Source of the DNA: RGIG1959 sp045637645
GTDB lineage: Bacteria > Bacillota > Clostridia > Oscillospirales > Acutalibacteraceae
Length of the DNA stretch: 21,167 nt
Reading direction: 5' to 3'
NCBI GenBank assembly: GCA_045637645.1
Contig: JAZTZV010000062.1
Span: 1-21,167 of the forward strand
A model generated the notes under the pieces. That model did not search any database. It was not told where the DNA came from and worked only from the letters and a program-made list of their open reading frames with translations. The position numbers and the translations under genes were made by a program. This document shows, piece after piece, positions 14,319 through 21,167 of this stretch. The stretch's first letter is position 1. Every line of letters begins with the position of its first letter.

Positions 14319-15221
14319 ATGTCTAAAATCCGTATTATGTGTACATCCACCGGTTGCATCGAGTATGCGCCCGCGCGTTACCGCGAACTGGATATCGATA
14401 TTTTGCGCATCCATATCCTGTTTAACGGCAACGACTACAAAGAAGGCCTCGACCTGGATCCGGTGGATTTTTACAACCAACTGGAAACCATTGAAGATCC
14501 CAAAAATCATTTGCCCTCTACCGCCATGCCCGACACCGAGGAAATTTGCGGCTATTTTGAAAGCGCGATTGCCAACGGCTACGATGAAGCGATCGTTTTC
14601 GCGCTGTCGTCGGCGCTGGGTGGTACATACAACAAAATTTGCTTGCTCGCGAAGGATTACGAAGACCGCTTGAAGATCCACGTGGTGGACACCAAAATCA
14701 CCTGTTTCGGCGAAGGTCTCTTGGCGATCAAAGCGGCGCAATGGGCGGCAGAAGGCATGCCCAGCGAGCAAATCCTCAAGGAAATTGCCTGGATGATGAA
14801 ACGCCAAGTATTCATGGGCGTGGACGGCAAGCTCGATTACCTCATTTACAACGGTCGCCTCAAAGGCGGCAAGGCGTTTATGGGACAAATGCTCAACATT
14901 TGCCCTGTCGTACATTTCAACAAAGACGGCGAGATCGTGGCGCTTGAAAGCGTGCGCACGCAAAAGAAAGCACTTGCCCGTACCTGCGAATTGTTGAAAG
15001 ATATTCTCGGCGATCGTGACCCGAAGGATTATCTGCTGTGGCACATTTACACCGGCACCTCGCTCCTCGAAACGCTCAAAACGATCGAGCCGAAATTCGG
15101 TATCCAAACCAACCACGAAGCGGTCATCATGTCTCCCGTCAGCGGCTCGCACAACGGCCCGTGGCTGGCGGGCTACGGCGTGGCGTTCCTGCGTCGCGAC
15201 GATGAACCGTTGGAGGACTGA
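14319..15221 (+). CDS. DegV family fatty-acid-binding protein (FakB-like)
   Basis: 300-residue DegV protein, expected to bind a fatty acid and present it to FakA. Family landmarks: the LSSALGGTYN loop around 95-104, LDYLIYNGRLKGGKAFMGQMLNICPV, ESVRTQKKAL, and the SGSHNGPW loop near the C-terminus. The usual N-terminal TDSTxDL is replaced by CTSTGCI, so the first conserved Asp is missing. AGGAGG precedes the ATG. It lies 15 nt after plsX and 3 nt before the GNAT-like gene. The head-group pocket may differ from classical FakB, so the ligand is uncertain. Confidence 0.9.
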   Translation: MSKIRIMCTSTGCIEYAPARYRELDIDILRIHILFNGNDYKEGLDLDPVDFYNQLETIEDPKNHLPSTAMPDTEEICGYFESAIANGYDEAIVFALSSALGGTYNKICLLAKDYEDRLKIHVVDTKITCFGEGLLAIKAAQWAAEGMPSEQILKEIAWMMKRQVFMGVDGKLDYLIYNGRLKGGKAFMGQMLNICPVVHFNKDGEIVALESVRTQKKALARTCELLKDILGDRDPKDYLLWHIYTGTSLLETLKTIEPKFGIQTNHEAVIMSPVSGSHNGPWLAGYGVAFLRRDDEPLED

Positions 15222-15224
15222 GAT

Positions 15225-16349
15225 ATGGTCACGATCAAAGAAGTGACCACCGCGCGCGACAGACGAGAGTTCATCGAACTCCCGCTTCGCATGTATAAGC
15301 ATTGCCCGCACTTTGTTCCGCCTCTGTACAGCGACGAAAAGGTGCTTTTGAAAAGCGGCGGCAACAGCGAATATATCGAATCGGTCTTTTTTCTGGCGAC
15401 CAAAGACGGCAACACCGTCGGTCGTATCCAAGGCTTGATCCAACAACAATACAACCTCACACACAACGCCGCGCAAGCACGCTTCACGCGCTTTGACTGC
15501 ATCGACGACGTCGAGGTTGCACGCGCGCTGATTGACGCGGTGGAAACTTGGGCCGCCGAAAAGGGCATGACCTCACTTTGCGGCCCGCTCGGCTTCAATG
15601 ATCTTGACCGCGAGGGATTGCTCGTTGAAGGCTTTGAGGAATTGTCCACATTCGAAGAGCAATACAACTATGCCTATTACGGATCTCTGCTGGAGCAATG
15701 CGGCTTGCGAAAGGATGTTGATTGGCTCGAATTCGAACTCACAAAGCCCGAAACTGCCGACCCCATGCTTGCGCGCGTGGCGGCACGTACATTGGAGATC
15801 AACAAACTCCATCTCGCCGACAACTCCGTTTCCAAGAAACGCTACATCGAACGCTATCGTGACAGCTTCTTCGATTGTCTCGACGAATGTTACCGCGATT
15901 TGTACGGCACCGTGCCGATTACCAAACAAGCACAGGACGAGTTGATCGCACAATTCATGTTGCTCATCAACAAGCGGTTTTTGATCCTCGTCTGCGACGA
16001 AACCGAGCGCGTTGTGGCGTTTGGACTTTGTTTCCCGAGCATCGGCAAAGCACTGCAAAAAAGCGGCGGTCGCTTGACCCCGCTCACGTTGCTGAAAATT
16101 TTGCGTGCGGTGCATAACCCCGCCTGCATTGATCTCGGTCTGATCGCCGTTCGCCCCGCCTACCAAAACACAGGCGTCAACGCCGTGATTTTGAATTTCC
16201 TTTCGGAAGCGTTGCAACGCTCCGACGTACTGCGCTGTGAAACCAATTTGAATTTGGAAACCAACACCGCCGTGCAAAACCAATGGAAGTATTTTCACGC
16301 CCGTCAGCACAAGCGTCGACGTGCGTACATCAAATCAATAGGAGAGTGA
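15225..16349 (+). CDS. GNAT-like acyltransferase of unknown substrate
   Basis: 374-residue soluble protein, about twice a normal GNAT domain. The N-terminal half (to about 160) has a RDRREFIELPLRMY start and GPLGFNDLDREGLLVEGFE. The C-terminal half contains a GNAT-like core, with VVAFGLCFPSIG followed by IDLGLIAVRPAYQNTGVNA, which resembles the acyl-CoA pyrophosphate-binding motif A. It may be a tandem GNAT fold. It starts 3 nt after degV and ends 6 nt before the ACP gene. That setting suggests an acyl-ACP, acyl-phosphate or acyl-CoA donor, which is inference. Confidence 0.75.
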   Translation: MVTIKEVTTARDRREFIELPLRMYKHCPHFVPPLYSDEKVLLKSGGNSEYIESVFFLATKDGNTVGRIQGLIQQQYNLTHNAAQARFTRFDCIDDVEVARALIDAVETWAAEKGMTSLCGPLGFNDLDREGLLVEGFEELSTFEEQYNYAYYGSLLEQCGLRKDVDWLEFELTKPETADPMLARVAARTLEINKLHLADNSVSKKRYIERYRDSFFDCLDECYRDLYGTVPITKQAQDELIAQFMLLINKRFLILVCDETERVVAFGLCFPSIGKALQKSGGRLTPLTLLKILRAVHNPACIDLGLIAVRPAYQNTGVNAVILNFLSEALQRSDVLRCETNLNLETNTAVQNQWKYFHARQHKRRRAYIKSIGE

Positions 16350-16355
16350 CCCGCT

Positions 16356-16577
16356 ATGCTGGAACAATTGAAAGAAATCCTCGGCAAGATCCTGCCCGAT
16401 ATGGATTTGTCCGAAGTGACCGAAGAGACCAATCTCGCCGATGATCTCGGTTTTGATTCGCTCGCGCTCATCATGCTGGCGATGGAAATCGAAGAGGCGT
16501 TCGGCTTCAAATTCAAGAAGCTCGTGAAATTCGAAACGGTCGGCGACGTATGCGACTACCTCGAAAACCGCGTGTAA
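16356..16577 (+). CDS. Acyl carrier protein
   Basis: 73-residue acidic carrier protein that holds acyl groups as thioesters on phosphopantetheine. The attachment motif GFDSL is at 32-36 with Ser35, followed by helix II ALIMLAMEIEEAFG. It is the last gene of the fakA operon and is followed by a terminator. It has no fab neighbours here, so it may be a dedicated partner of PlsX or the GNAT-like protein rather than the housekeeping AcpP; that is inference. Confidence 0.93.
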   Translation: MLEQLKEILGKILPDMDLSEVTEETNLADDLGFDSLALIMLAMEIEEAFGFKFKKLVKFETVGDVCDYLENRV

Positions 16578-16584
16578 GACAATC

Positions 16585-16618
16585 AAAAAGGCTGTTCGCT
16601 CAACGCGAACAGCCTTTT
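16585..16618. terminator. Bidirectional terminator between acp and folK
   Basis: GGCTGTTCGC pairs with GCGAACAGCC, flanked by AAAAA and TTTT. It serves the acyl operon on the plus strand and folK on the minus strand. Confidence 0.9.
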
Positions 16619-16621
16619 ATT

Positions 16622-17101
16622 TTATTCTTTTTGCAGAGTGACCGACGTATCTTGCAACGCCGTTGCCATCACCTCGCGCAAATCGGTGCCGTACACCACA
16701 CCGTCGGGATACAAATCCGCAAGCGGCACCAGCACAAACGCGCGTTCATGCATACGCGGATGCGGCACGGTCAATTCGTCACTGTCACTCTCGAAGCCTT
16801 CGCACAACAGCACATCCACATCCAACACGCGCGGCGCATTTTGAAACGTGCGTACACGCCCGACCGTCGCTTCGATGCCGAGGCACGCGCCGAGCAGTGC
16901 GCGCGGTGACAGATCCGTTTCGATTTCCACGACGCTGTTGCAAAAATCGGGTTGATCAAGATAGCCGACGGGAGCCGTGCGAAAGCGACGGCTTTCACGC
17001 ACCACCGCCGTGCGCGGCAAGCGCGACAATGCCGTGATCGCGGCATCCAAATGCGCGTTCATGTCGCCGATGTTGCCGCCGAGTCCGAGAATCGCTTTCA
17101 T
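16622..17101 (-). CDS. folK: HPPK, 6-hydroxymethyl-7,8-dihydropterin pyrophosphokinase
   Basis: 159-residue folate-synthesis kinase that transfers pyrophosphate from ATP to 6-hydroxymethyl-dihydropterin. It opens with LGLGGNIGD and has the HPPK signature RVLDVDVLLCEG, then VPHPRMHERAFVLVPLADL; both metal-binding Asp residues are present. Length fits the family. Its start overlaps the folB stop by 4 nt (ATGA), so both steps are made from one message. No folP or folE is present in the window. Confidence 0.95.
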   Translation of the reverse strand: MKAILGLGGNIGDMNAHLDAAITALSRLPRTAVVRESRRFRTAPVGYLDQPDFCNSVVEIETDLSPRALLGACLGIEATVGRVRTFQNAPRVLDVDVLLCEGFESDSDELTVPHPRMHERAFVLVPLADLYPDGVVYGTDLREVMATALQDTSVTLQKE

Positions 17102-17460
17102 CCCTCTCGTCTCCTTGTGATCGACACCGCCATATACTCGAAGTCGGCACCGACAGGGGCGCGCGGCTTTTTGAGCGTCACGGTGACTTCCTCAGCGGGG
17201 AACGCCGCCAAGATCGCCTGCGCCACGCGCTCGGCGGCGCGCTCGATCAGGTCGTTTTTCTCGGCAAGCATGGTTTTTACCACGCATTTGGTCACGTCCG
17301 AATAGTTGATGGCGTCGTCGATGTTGTCGCTTTCGCACGCCGACGTCATGTCCGCTTTGACATCAATATCCAACACAAAGGGTTGACCCTTGCGTTTTTC
17401 TTCCTCTTTCACGCCGTGATAAGCGTACACCCGCAAGCCGCGGATCATAATGGTATCCAT
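17098..17460 (-). CDS. folB: Dihydroneopterin aldolase
   Basis: 120-residue enzyme that cleaves dihydroneopterin to 6-hydroxymethyl-dihydropterin and glycolaldehyde, one step before FolK. Family landmarks: YHGVKEEEKRKGQPF at 14-28 with the catalytic-region Glu, INYSDV at 51-56, LIERAAERVA at 71-80 with the substrate-binding Glu, and KKPRAP at 97-102 with the catalytic Lys. It lies 11 nt after the cotH gene stop and overlaps folK. Bacterial FolB works as an octamer. Confidence 0.95.
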   Translation of the reverse strand: MDTIMIRGLRVYAYHGVKEEEKRKGQPFVLDIDVKADMTSACESDNIDDAINYSDVTKCVVKTMLAEKNDLIERAAERVAQAILAAFPAEEVTVTLKKPRAPVGADFEYMAVSITRRREG

Positions 17461-17471
17461 ACACAGTCTCC

Positions 17472-19175
17472 TTATTGATACAGCGAATCGACATACTCCA
17501 TGCGTTCGACGATGAAATCCTCCACCGAATCGGTGATGATGGAATAGCCGCCGTAGGGCCAGCGCGTTTTGTTACGGGCGTAAGCGCCCGAATCGACGAT
17601 GGTGGCATTGGCGTCTTTCACCATTTGGATCATGGTGTCGTCGGTCAGAACCGTTTGGCGCAACTGCGCGTAACGCTCTTTGCGGATATCCGCATAACCG
17701 CCCGTGTTGCGCAGTTCCATTTTATCCGACACCCAGAAATTCATGTCGCGTGCGCGCAGGCCGTTGAAATCCTCACCCGTCAAAAGCGGGTCGGTTTCGC
17801 CGCGCCAGCGGTTGCCGAACGTCTGATCCATATCCCACGGCACAAATTCAAACATATACGAGCCGTCATCCTGCAAACGAGCGACATAGAACGTGTTTTG
17901 AATCAGGTTGTCGACCGCCGCCGCCGATTGAATGAAAATATCGTAATCGGCAAGGCTTTGCATGTTGATCAGTTCGGGGCCGATTTTGGCAAAATTGTCG
18001 TGGTTGGTCACGTCAATCGCCTTGGTGAGGACGCCGAACTGCTCCCATTCGTTGACGGTGTCGGTCATCACTTTGGGGTATTTGAGCGAATAGCCCGCGA
18101 TCGTGTCGTCGTCGTCATCGAGCGGCAGATCCGCAAACTCGCGATAATGCTTGCCGACATCGCCCTCGGAGAAATAGAGATAGTCGCCGTCTGTGAGTCC
18201 GAGTTGTTTGTGGTCGATGCGCTCGGTCAGCAGGTACAAGCCGTGGTAGCGACCGTTGATGATCACCTCGATGTATTCGCAACGGTAACCCGTCGACATG
18301 CCGACCGCTTCGCGGTCTTCGGTGATGGCAAGCCACAGGTCGGACGCGACTTTGTCGCGCACTTTCGTCGGCTCGGCGTACATGCCGTTGAGGTTCCAGT
18401 CGCCGTCAAGACGCATGCCGAGCAAGGTTTCGTCGCGCTCCTTGAGCACGCCGTCTTTATTTTCGAGAAGCTCGATCTTATAACTGTTTTTCGGATATTT
18501 ACGACTGCTTCGGCCGCGAATATGAGCGCGCGCCATGGTGGTGAAGCCGTTTTCGTAGCCGTTCTCCTCCGCGTGCGCGTCGAGAAGCGTCAATTCCAAA
18601 AACGTGGCATAATCGCCGATGGGCGCGTCGATGTCCTCGGGCGGCGCGGCGTAATAATCGCACGGAATCGGCTCGCCCTCCTCGTCATACACCCAGTCGA
18701 TCTCCTCATCCGCATCGTGATAGGTATACTCCGCGGGGAGGGTTTTCGTCTCGAGCGACAACACGGGAATGGACGTGAACATCACATTGAGCTTGACATA
18801 TTCGGTGTCGTTATAGGCGATCATGTATACGCCGCGATTGGCTTTGAGCGTGGCTTTTTTGCCGACTTGCTCGAAATTGCTTTGATACGCAACGGTGTAG
18901 CCCTCGACCGTGGGCGTGAGCGTTTCCCATTCTTCGTCGTCGGTGACGGTGAAGAAATAGGTCTTTTTCTCGGATTCGTACACCGCTTTCACGCCGTTGA
19001 TGCACAATTCAAGCGGAGCGTCGGGTGTCACCGCCGTGCGCGACGATATGATTTCCTGACTGTCTTTCTCGGACAAAAACGTATTGTTACTGCTGTCGGC
19101 GGAAGGGGTGCATCCCGCAAACGGAATGATCAAAAACACCGCGACCAGAAACAAGGCGAGCATTCGGTTACGCAT
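17472..19175 (-). CDS. CotH-kinase family lipoprotein
   Basis: 567-residue exported protein. The signal peptide ends in a lipobox (FAGC) with Cys22, so it should be anchored on the outer membrane face. An Ig-like beta region (about 50-140) precedes the CotH domain (about 180-550). CotH motifs: RGRSSRKYPKNSYKIEL at 220-236, WNLNGMYAEPTKVRDKVASDLW at 260-281 (given in two parts: WNLNGMYAEPT, KVRDKVASDLW), and PWDMD at 447-451. CotH of Bacillus is an atypical spore-coat protein kinase; secreted lipoprotein versions in Clostridia have unknown targets. The start at 19175 is chosen because it begins the signal peptide and follows GGAAG; a longer frame starts at 19202. Confidence 0.88.
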   Translation of the reverse strand: MRNRMLALFLVAVFLIIPFAGCTPSADSSNNTFLSEKDSQEIISSRTAVTPDAPLELCINGVKAVYESEKKTYFFTVTDDEEWETLTPTVEGYTVAYQSNFEQVGKKATLKANRGVYMIAYNDTEYVKLNVMFTSIPVLSLETKTLPAEYTYHDADEEIDWVYDEEGEPIPCDYYAAPPEDIDAPIGDYATFLELTLLDAHAEENGYENGFTTMARAHIRGRSSRKYPKNSYKIELLENKDGVLKERDETLLGMRLDGDWNLNGMYAEPTKVRDKVASDLWLAITEDREAVGMSTGYRCEYIEVIINGRYHGLYLLTERIDHKQLGLTDGDYLYFSEGDVGKHYREFADLPLDDDDDTIAGYSLKYPKVMTDTVNEWEQFGVLTKAIDVTNHDNFAKIGPELINMQSLADYDIFIQSAAAVDNLIQNTFYVARLQDDGSYMFEFVPWDMDQTFGNRWRGETDPLLTGEDFNGLRARDMNFWVSDKMELRNTGGYADIRKERYAQLRQTVLTDDTMIQMVKDANATIVDSGAYARNKTRWPYGGYSIITDSVEDFIVERMEYVDSLYQ

Positions 19176-19195
19176 AGAGATCGCTTCCTTTCGGC

Positions 19196-19224
19196 TTGTC
19201 AAATGAATTTGTTTGTGTTATACT
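19196..19224 (+). promoter_or_regulatory. Promoter of the dCMP deaminase gene
   Basis: TTGTCA (19196-19201), 17-bp spacer, TATACT (19219-19224). It lies in the 77-bp gap shared with the divergent cotH gene, whose own promoter I could not place with confidence. Confidence 0.82.
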
Positions 19225-19252
19225 GATAAAAATATCCAAAGGAGATGATCGC

Positions 19253-19732
19253 ATGAAACGCGAAGACTATATCTCGTGGGACGAATATTTCATGGGCATT
19301 GCAATGCTGTCCGCCCAACGCAGTAAGGACAATTCCACGCAGGTCGGTGCTTGCATCGTCAACGAACAACACAAGATTCTGTCACTCGGTTACAACGGTA
19401 TGCCCACGGGCTGTCACGACGACAACATGCCGTGGGAGCGCGCGGGTGATCCGCTTGACACCAAGTATTTTTACGTTTGTCACGCGGAGCTCAACGCCAT
19501 TTTGAACGCCGACATCGGCTCGCTTCGCGGTGCCACGGTGTATGTGACGCTGTTCCCGTGCAACGAATGCACCAAAGCAATCATTCAAACGGGAATCAAG
19601 GAAATCGTCTATCTCGACGACAAATATCACGATACCGCCAGCACCATTGCCTCGCGCCGCATGCTCGACATGGCGGGGGTCATTTACCGCCCCTACCAAA
19701 AAACGGGACGCGAGTTGGCACTTGAACTGTAA
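19253..19732 (+). CDS. dCMP deaminase (ComEB-like)
   Basis: 159-residue zinc enzyme that converts dCMP to dUMP, feeding dTMP synthesis. Zinc site: His77 and catalytic Glu79 in CHAELNAI, Cys103 and Cys106 in PCNEC. SKDNSTQVGACIV and GYNGMPTGCHDD are family landmarks. The ATG at 19253 follows AAAGGAGATG; a longer frame begins upstream at 19196 but overlaps the promoter. It stands alone, 44 nt before the next gene. Confidence 0.93.
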   Translation: MKREDYISWDEYFMGIAMLSAQRSKDNSTQVGACIVNEQHKILSLGYNGMPTGCHDDNMPWERAGDPLDTKYFYVCHAELNAILNADIGSLRGATVYVTLFPCNECTKAIIQTGIKEIVYLDDKYHDTASTIASRRMLDMAGVIYRPYQKTGRELALEL

Positions 19733-19776
19733 AAAGTATAGCATAGTTTTGCGTCGCGCACAAGGAGGAATTTTTC

Positions 19777-20241
19777 ATGTCCGTGGAATCTGTGAAAACG
19801 TTTCTCGACACATGCGGTCTTGCCGACCGTGTCATGGAATTTGAGGTGTCGTCTGCAACGGTGGAACTGGCCGCTGTCGCTGTCGGTTGCGAGCCCGCCC
19901 ACATCGCCAAAACGCTGTCGTTTGACGTGAACGGCGGCGCGGTGCTGATCGTCACGGCAGGTGACCGCAAGATCGACAACCCGAAATTCAAGGCGCAATT
20001 TCAAACCAAAGCCAAAATGCTGTCGCATGATGACGCGCTGTCGCGTATCGGACACGCAGTGGGCGGCGTTTGCCCCTTTGCCGTCAACGACGGCGTCGCG
20101 ATCTATTTGGACGAATCGCTCAAACGCTTCGATATCGTCTACCCCGCAGCGGGCAGTGCAAGCAGTGCCGTCAAACTCACACCCGATGAATTGGAGAACG
20201 CCTGCGGCGGCACATGGATCGATGTCTGCAAGGACATGTGA
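19777..20241 (+). CDS. YbaK/EbsC family aminoacyl-tRNA deacylase-like protein
   Basis: 154-residue protein of the YbaK/EbsC/ProX group, which hydrolyses wrongly charged tRNAs (for example Cys-tRNA(Pro)) in trans. The conserved Lys45 in HIAKTLSF and the GGVCPF loop are present, as is DGVAIYLDESL. AAGGAGG lies 8 nt before the ATG. A possible promoter is TTGGCA (19715) with TATAGC (19737), spacer 16, inside the end of the deaminase gene; this is weak. The tRNA substrate cannot be told from sequence. Confidence 0.92.
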   Translation: MSVESVKTFLDTCGLADRVMEFEVSSATVELAAVAVGCEPAHIAKTLSFDVNGGAVLIVTAGDRKIDNPKFKAQFQTKAKMLSHDDALSRIGHAVGGVCPFAVNDGVAIYLDESLKRFDIVYPAAGSASSAVKLTPDELENACGGTWIDVCKDM

Positions 20242-20250
20242 ATCAACCCC

Positions 20251-20291
20251 AAAAGAGGTTGTCGTTTTTTGAAAACGACAACCTCTTTTTT
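20251..20291. terminator. Bidirectional terminator
   Basis: AAAAGAGGTTGTCGTTTT pairs with AAAACGACAACCTCTTTT, with further T residues. It separates the convergent ybaK-like and nadB genes. Confidence 0.93.
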
Positions 20292-21167
20292 TACGCCTCT
20301 TTGAGAGCTTCTTTTAAAATGACACAGCAAACGGTGGCAAGGCTTTTTGCCTCAATATAATCCGCCGTCAATTTGTAACCGCCGACGCACAAATCGTGCA
20401 AAATCGCCGTGGCGGTTTGCAAGCCTTCACGCGCTTGTTCCAAATCGGGTTCCACAAACCACGCCTTTTGCATGATCTCACGGATTTGCGTGCGAATACC
20501 GCCGGGAAGCGGCTTTGTTCCGCCGGGTACGGCGGGAGGCGGCACCATCACACCGCTTTGCTCATGGCGCATGCGGCGGCTGATGTCGTAGGTTGCGCGA
20601 CGCGAGAACACCAACGCTTCGAGAAGCGAATTGCTCGCCAAGCGGTTTTGTCCGTGGACACCCGTGTGCGCGCATTCGCCCGCGGCATACAAACGATCCA
20701 CCGACGTTTCCGAGAAAATGCCCACGTCGATGCCGCCCATCAAATAGTGCTGACACGGGAAGATCGGGATAAGATCCTTGGTGATGTCCACCCCTTCTTC
20801 CAAGCAACGCGCATAAATCATCGGGAAACGGTTTTTGATAAACTCCTCGCCCTTGTGACGGATGTCGAGATAGAACGTCTCACTTCCTTGGCGCGCCGCT
20901 TCTTTCATGATGCAACGCGACACAACATCGCGGGGTGCCAATTCTTTTCGCTCGTCATAGCGGTGCATGAATTCTTCCTTCGCCGCGTTGAGGAGTTTTG
21001 CGCCCTCGCCGCGCACCGCTTCGGAAATCAGAAAACGTTCGCGCCCCTCCGCGGCGGCAAACGCCGTCGGGTGGAACTGCACATAGCGCAAATTGCGAAT
21101 GCGGGCGCCCATTTCGTGCGCCAGCGCAATGCCGTCGCCCGTCGCGATGGCGGAGTTGGTGGTATAC
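20291..21167 (-). CDS. nadB: L-aspartate oxidase, N-terminus beyond window
   Basis: Flavoenzyme that oxidises L-aspartate to iminoaspartate, the first step of NAD synthesis. The frame is open to the right window edge; the part before the Met at 21112 reads TTNSAIATGDGIALAHE, a conserved FAD-domain segment. Further landmarks: YVQFHPTAF, SEAVRGEGAKLLN, ELAPRDVVSR with the active-site Arg, HYLMGGIDV, and GVHGQNRLASNSLLEALVFS. The helical C-terminal domain is complete. Fumarate reductase flavoproteins share the fold, but the ELAPRDVVSR and NRLASNSLLE wording favours NadB. nadA and nadC are not in the window. Confidence 0.92.
   Translation of the reverse strand, partial: YTTNSAIATGDGIALAHEMGARIRNLRYVQFHPTAFAAAEGRERFLISEAVRGEGAKLLNAAKEEFMHRYDERKELAPRDVVSRCIMKEAARQGSETFYLDIRHKGEEFIKNRFPMIYARCLEEGVDITKDLIPIFPCQHYLMGGIDVGIFSETSVDRLYAAGECAHTGVHGQNRLASNSLLEALVFSRRATYDISRRMRHEQSGVMVPPPAVPGGTKPLPGGIRTQIREIMQKAWFVEPDLEQAREGLQTATAILHDLCVGGYKLTADYIEAKSLATVCCVILKEALKEA

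Noticed and set aside
13233..15476. Open frame of 747 codons on the minus strand
   Set aside because: It lies antisense to the ends of fakA, plsX, degV and the start of the GNAT-like gene. It is low-complexity and has no family motifs: a shadow of GC-rich codon use.
17475..19226. Open frame of 583 codons on the plus strand
   Set aside because: It is antisense to the whole cotH gene, which has a signal peptide and family motifs; the plus-strand product has none.

Overview
The window looks like chromosome of a low-to-mid-GC Firmicute, most likely an uncultured gut Clostridia of the Oscillospiraceae/Ruminococcaceae type. The basis is the gene families (FakA/DegV fatty-acid kinase, YhaN/YhaO-like ATPase-nuclease pair, CotH lipoprotein, Gram-positive lipoboxes), strong AGGAGG ribosome binding sites and TTGnnn-17-TATAnT promoters, many with an extended TGn -10. 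No rRNA or marker protein fixes the genus; this is inference from gene content.

Bases 1 to about 4800 are an AT-rich accessory region. It opens with a large serine recombinase cut by the left window edge. Then come five small genes: a four-helix-bundle (S23/IVP-type) protein overlapping a NUDIX hydrolase, a DUF7336-like protein, a DUF4177 protein and a 202-aa unknown. The three single-gene units have their own promoter, and related sequences just before the ribosome binding site and after the stop codon. Three gaps are packed with short hairpins joined by a six-base linker whose orientation flips halfway. Other repeats are a 41-bp terminator in two identical copies, a 112-bp repeat in two copies with a base-pair-preserving change, and a palindromic element of a type common in Clostridia.

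Bases 4900 to 7945 hold an XRE/zinc-ribbon regulator, a small lipoprotein and a DUF3784-like membrane protein, then an ABC-2 exporter pair with its own promoter. A bidirectional terminator separates these from a minus-strand pair (7980-11484): a YhaN/SbcC-like ATPase and its SbcD/YhaO-like nuclease partner.

Bases 11681 to 16577 form a tight plus-strand operon for handling acyl chains: fatty acid kinase FakA, acyl-ACP:phosphate acyltransferase PlsX, a DegV (FakB-like) fatty-acid-binding protein, a large GNAT-like protein of unknown substrate, and an acyl carrier protein. Together they could activate free fatty acids to acyl-phosphate and exchange them with acyl-ACP.

Bases 16622 to 19175 carry, on the minus strand, folK, folB and a CotH-kinase lipoprotein. 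Plus-strand dCMP deaminase and a YbaK/EbsC deacylase follow. The right edge cuts L-aspartate oxidase (nadB, minus strand). No tRNA, rRNA or CRISPR array was found.
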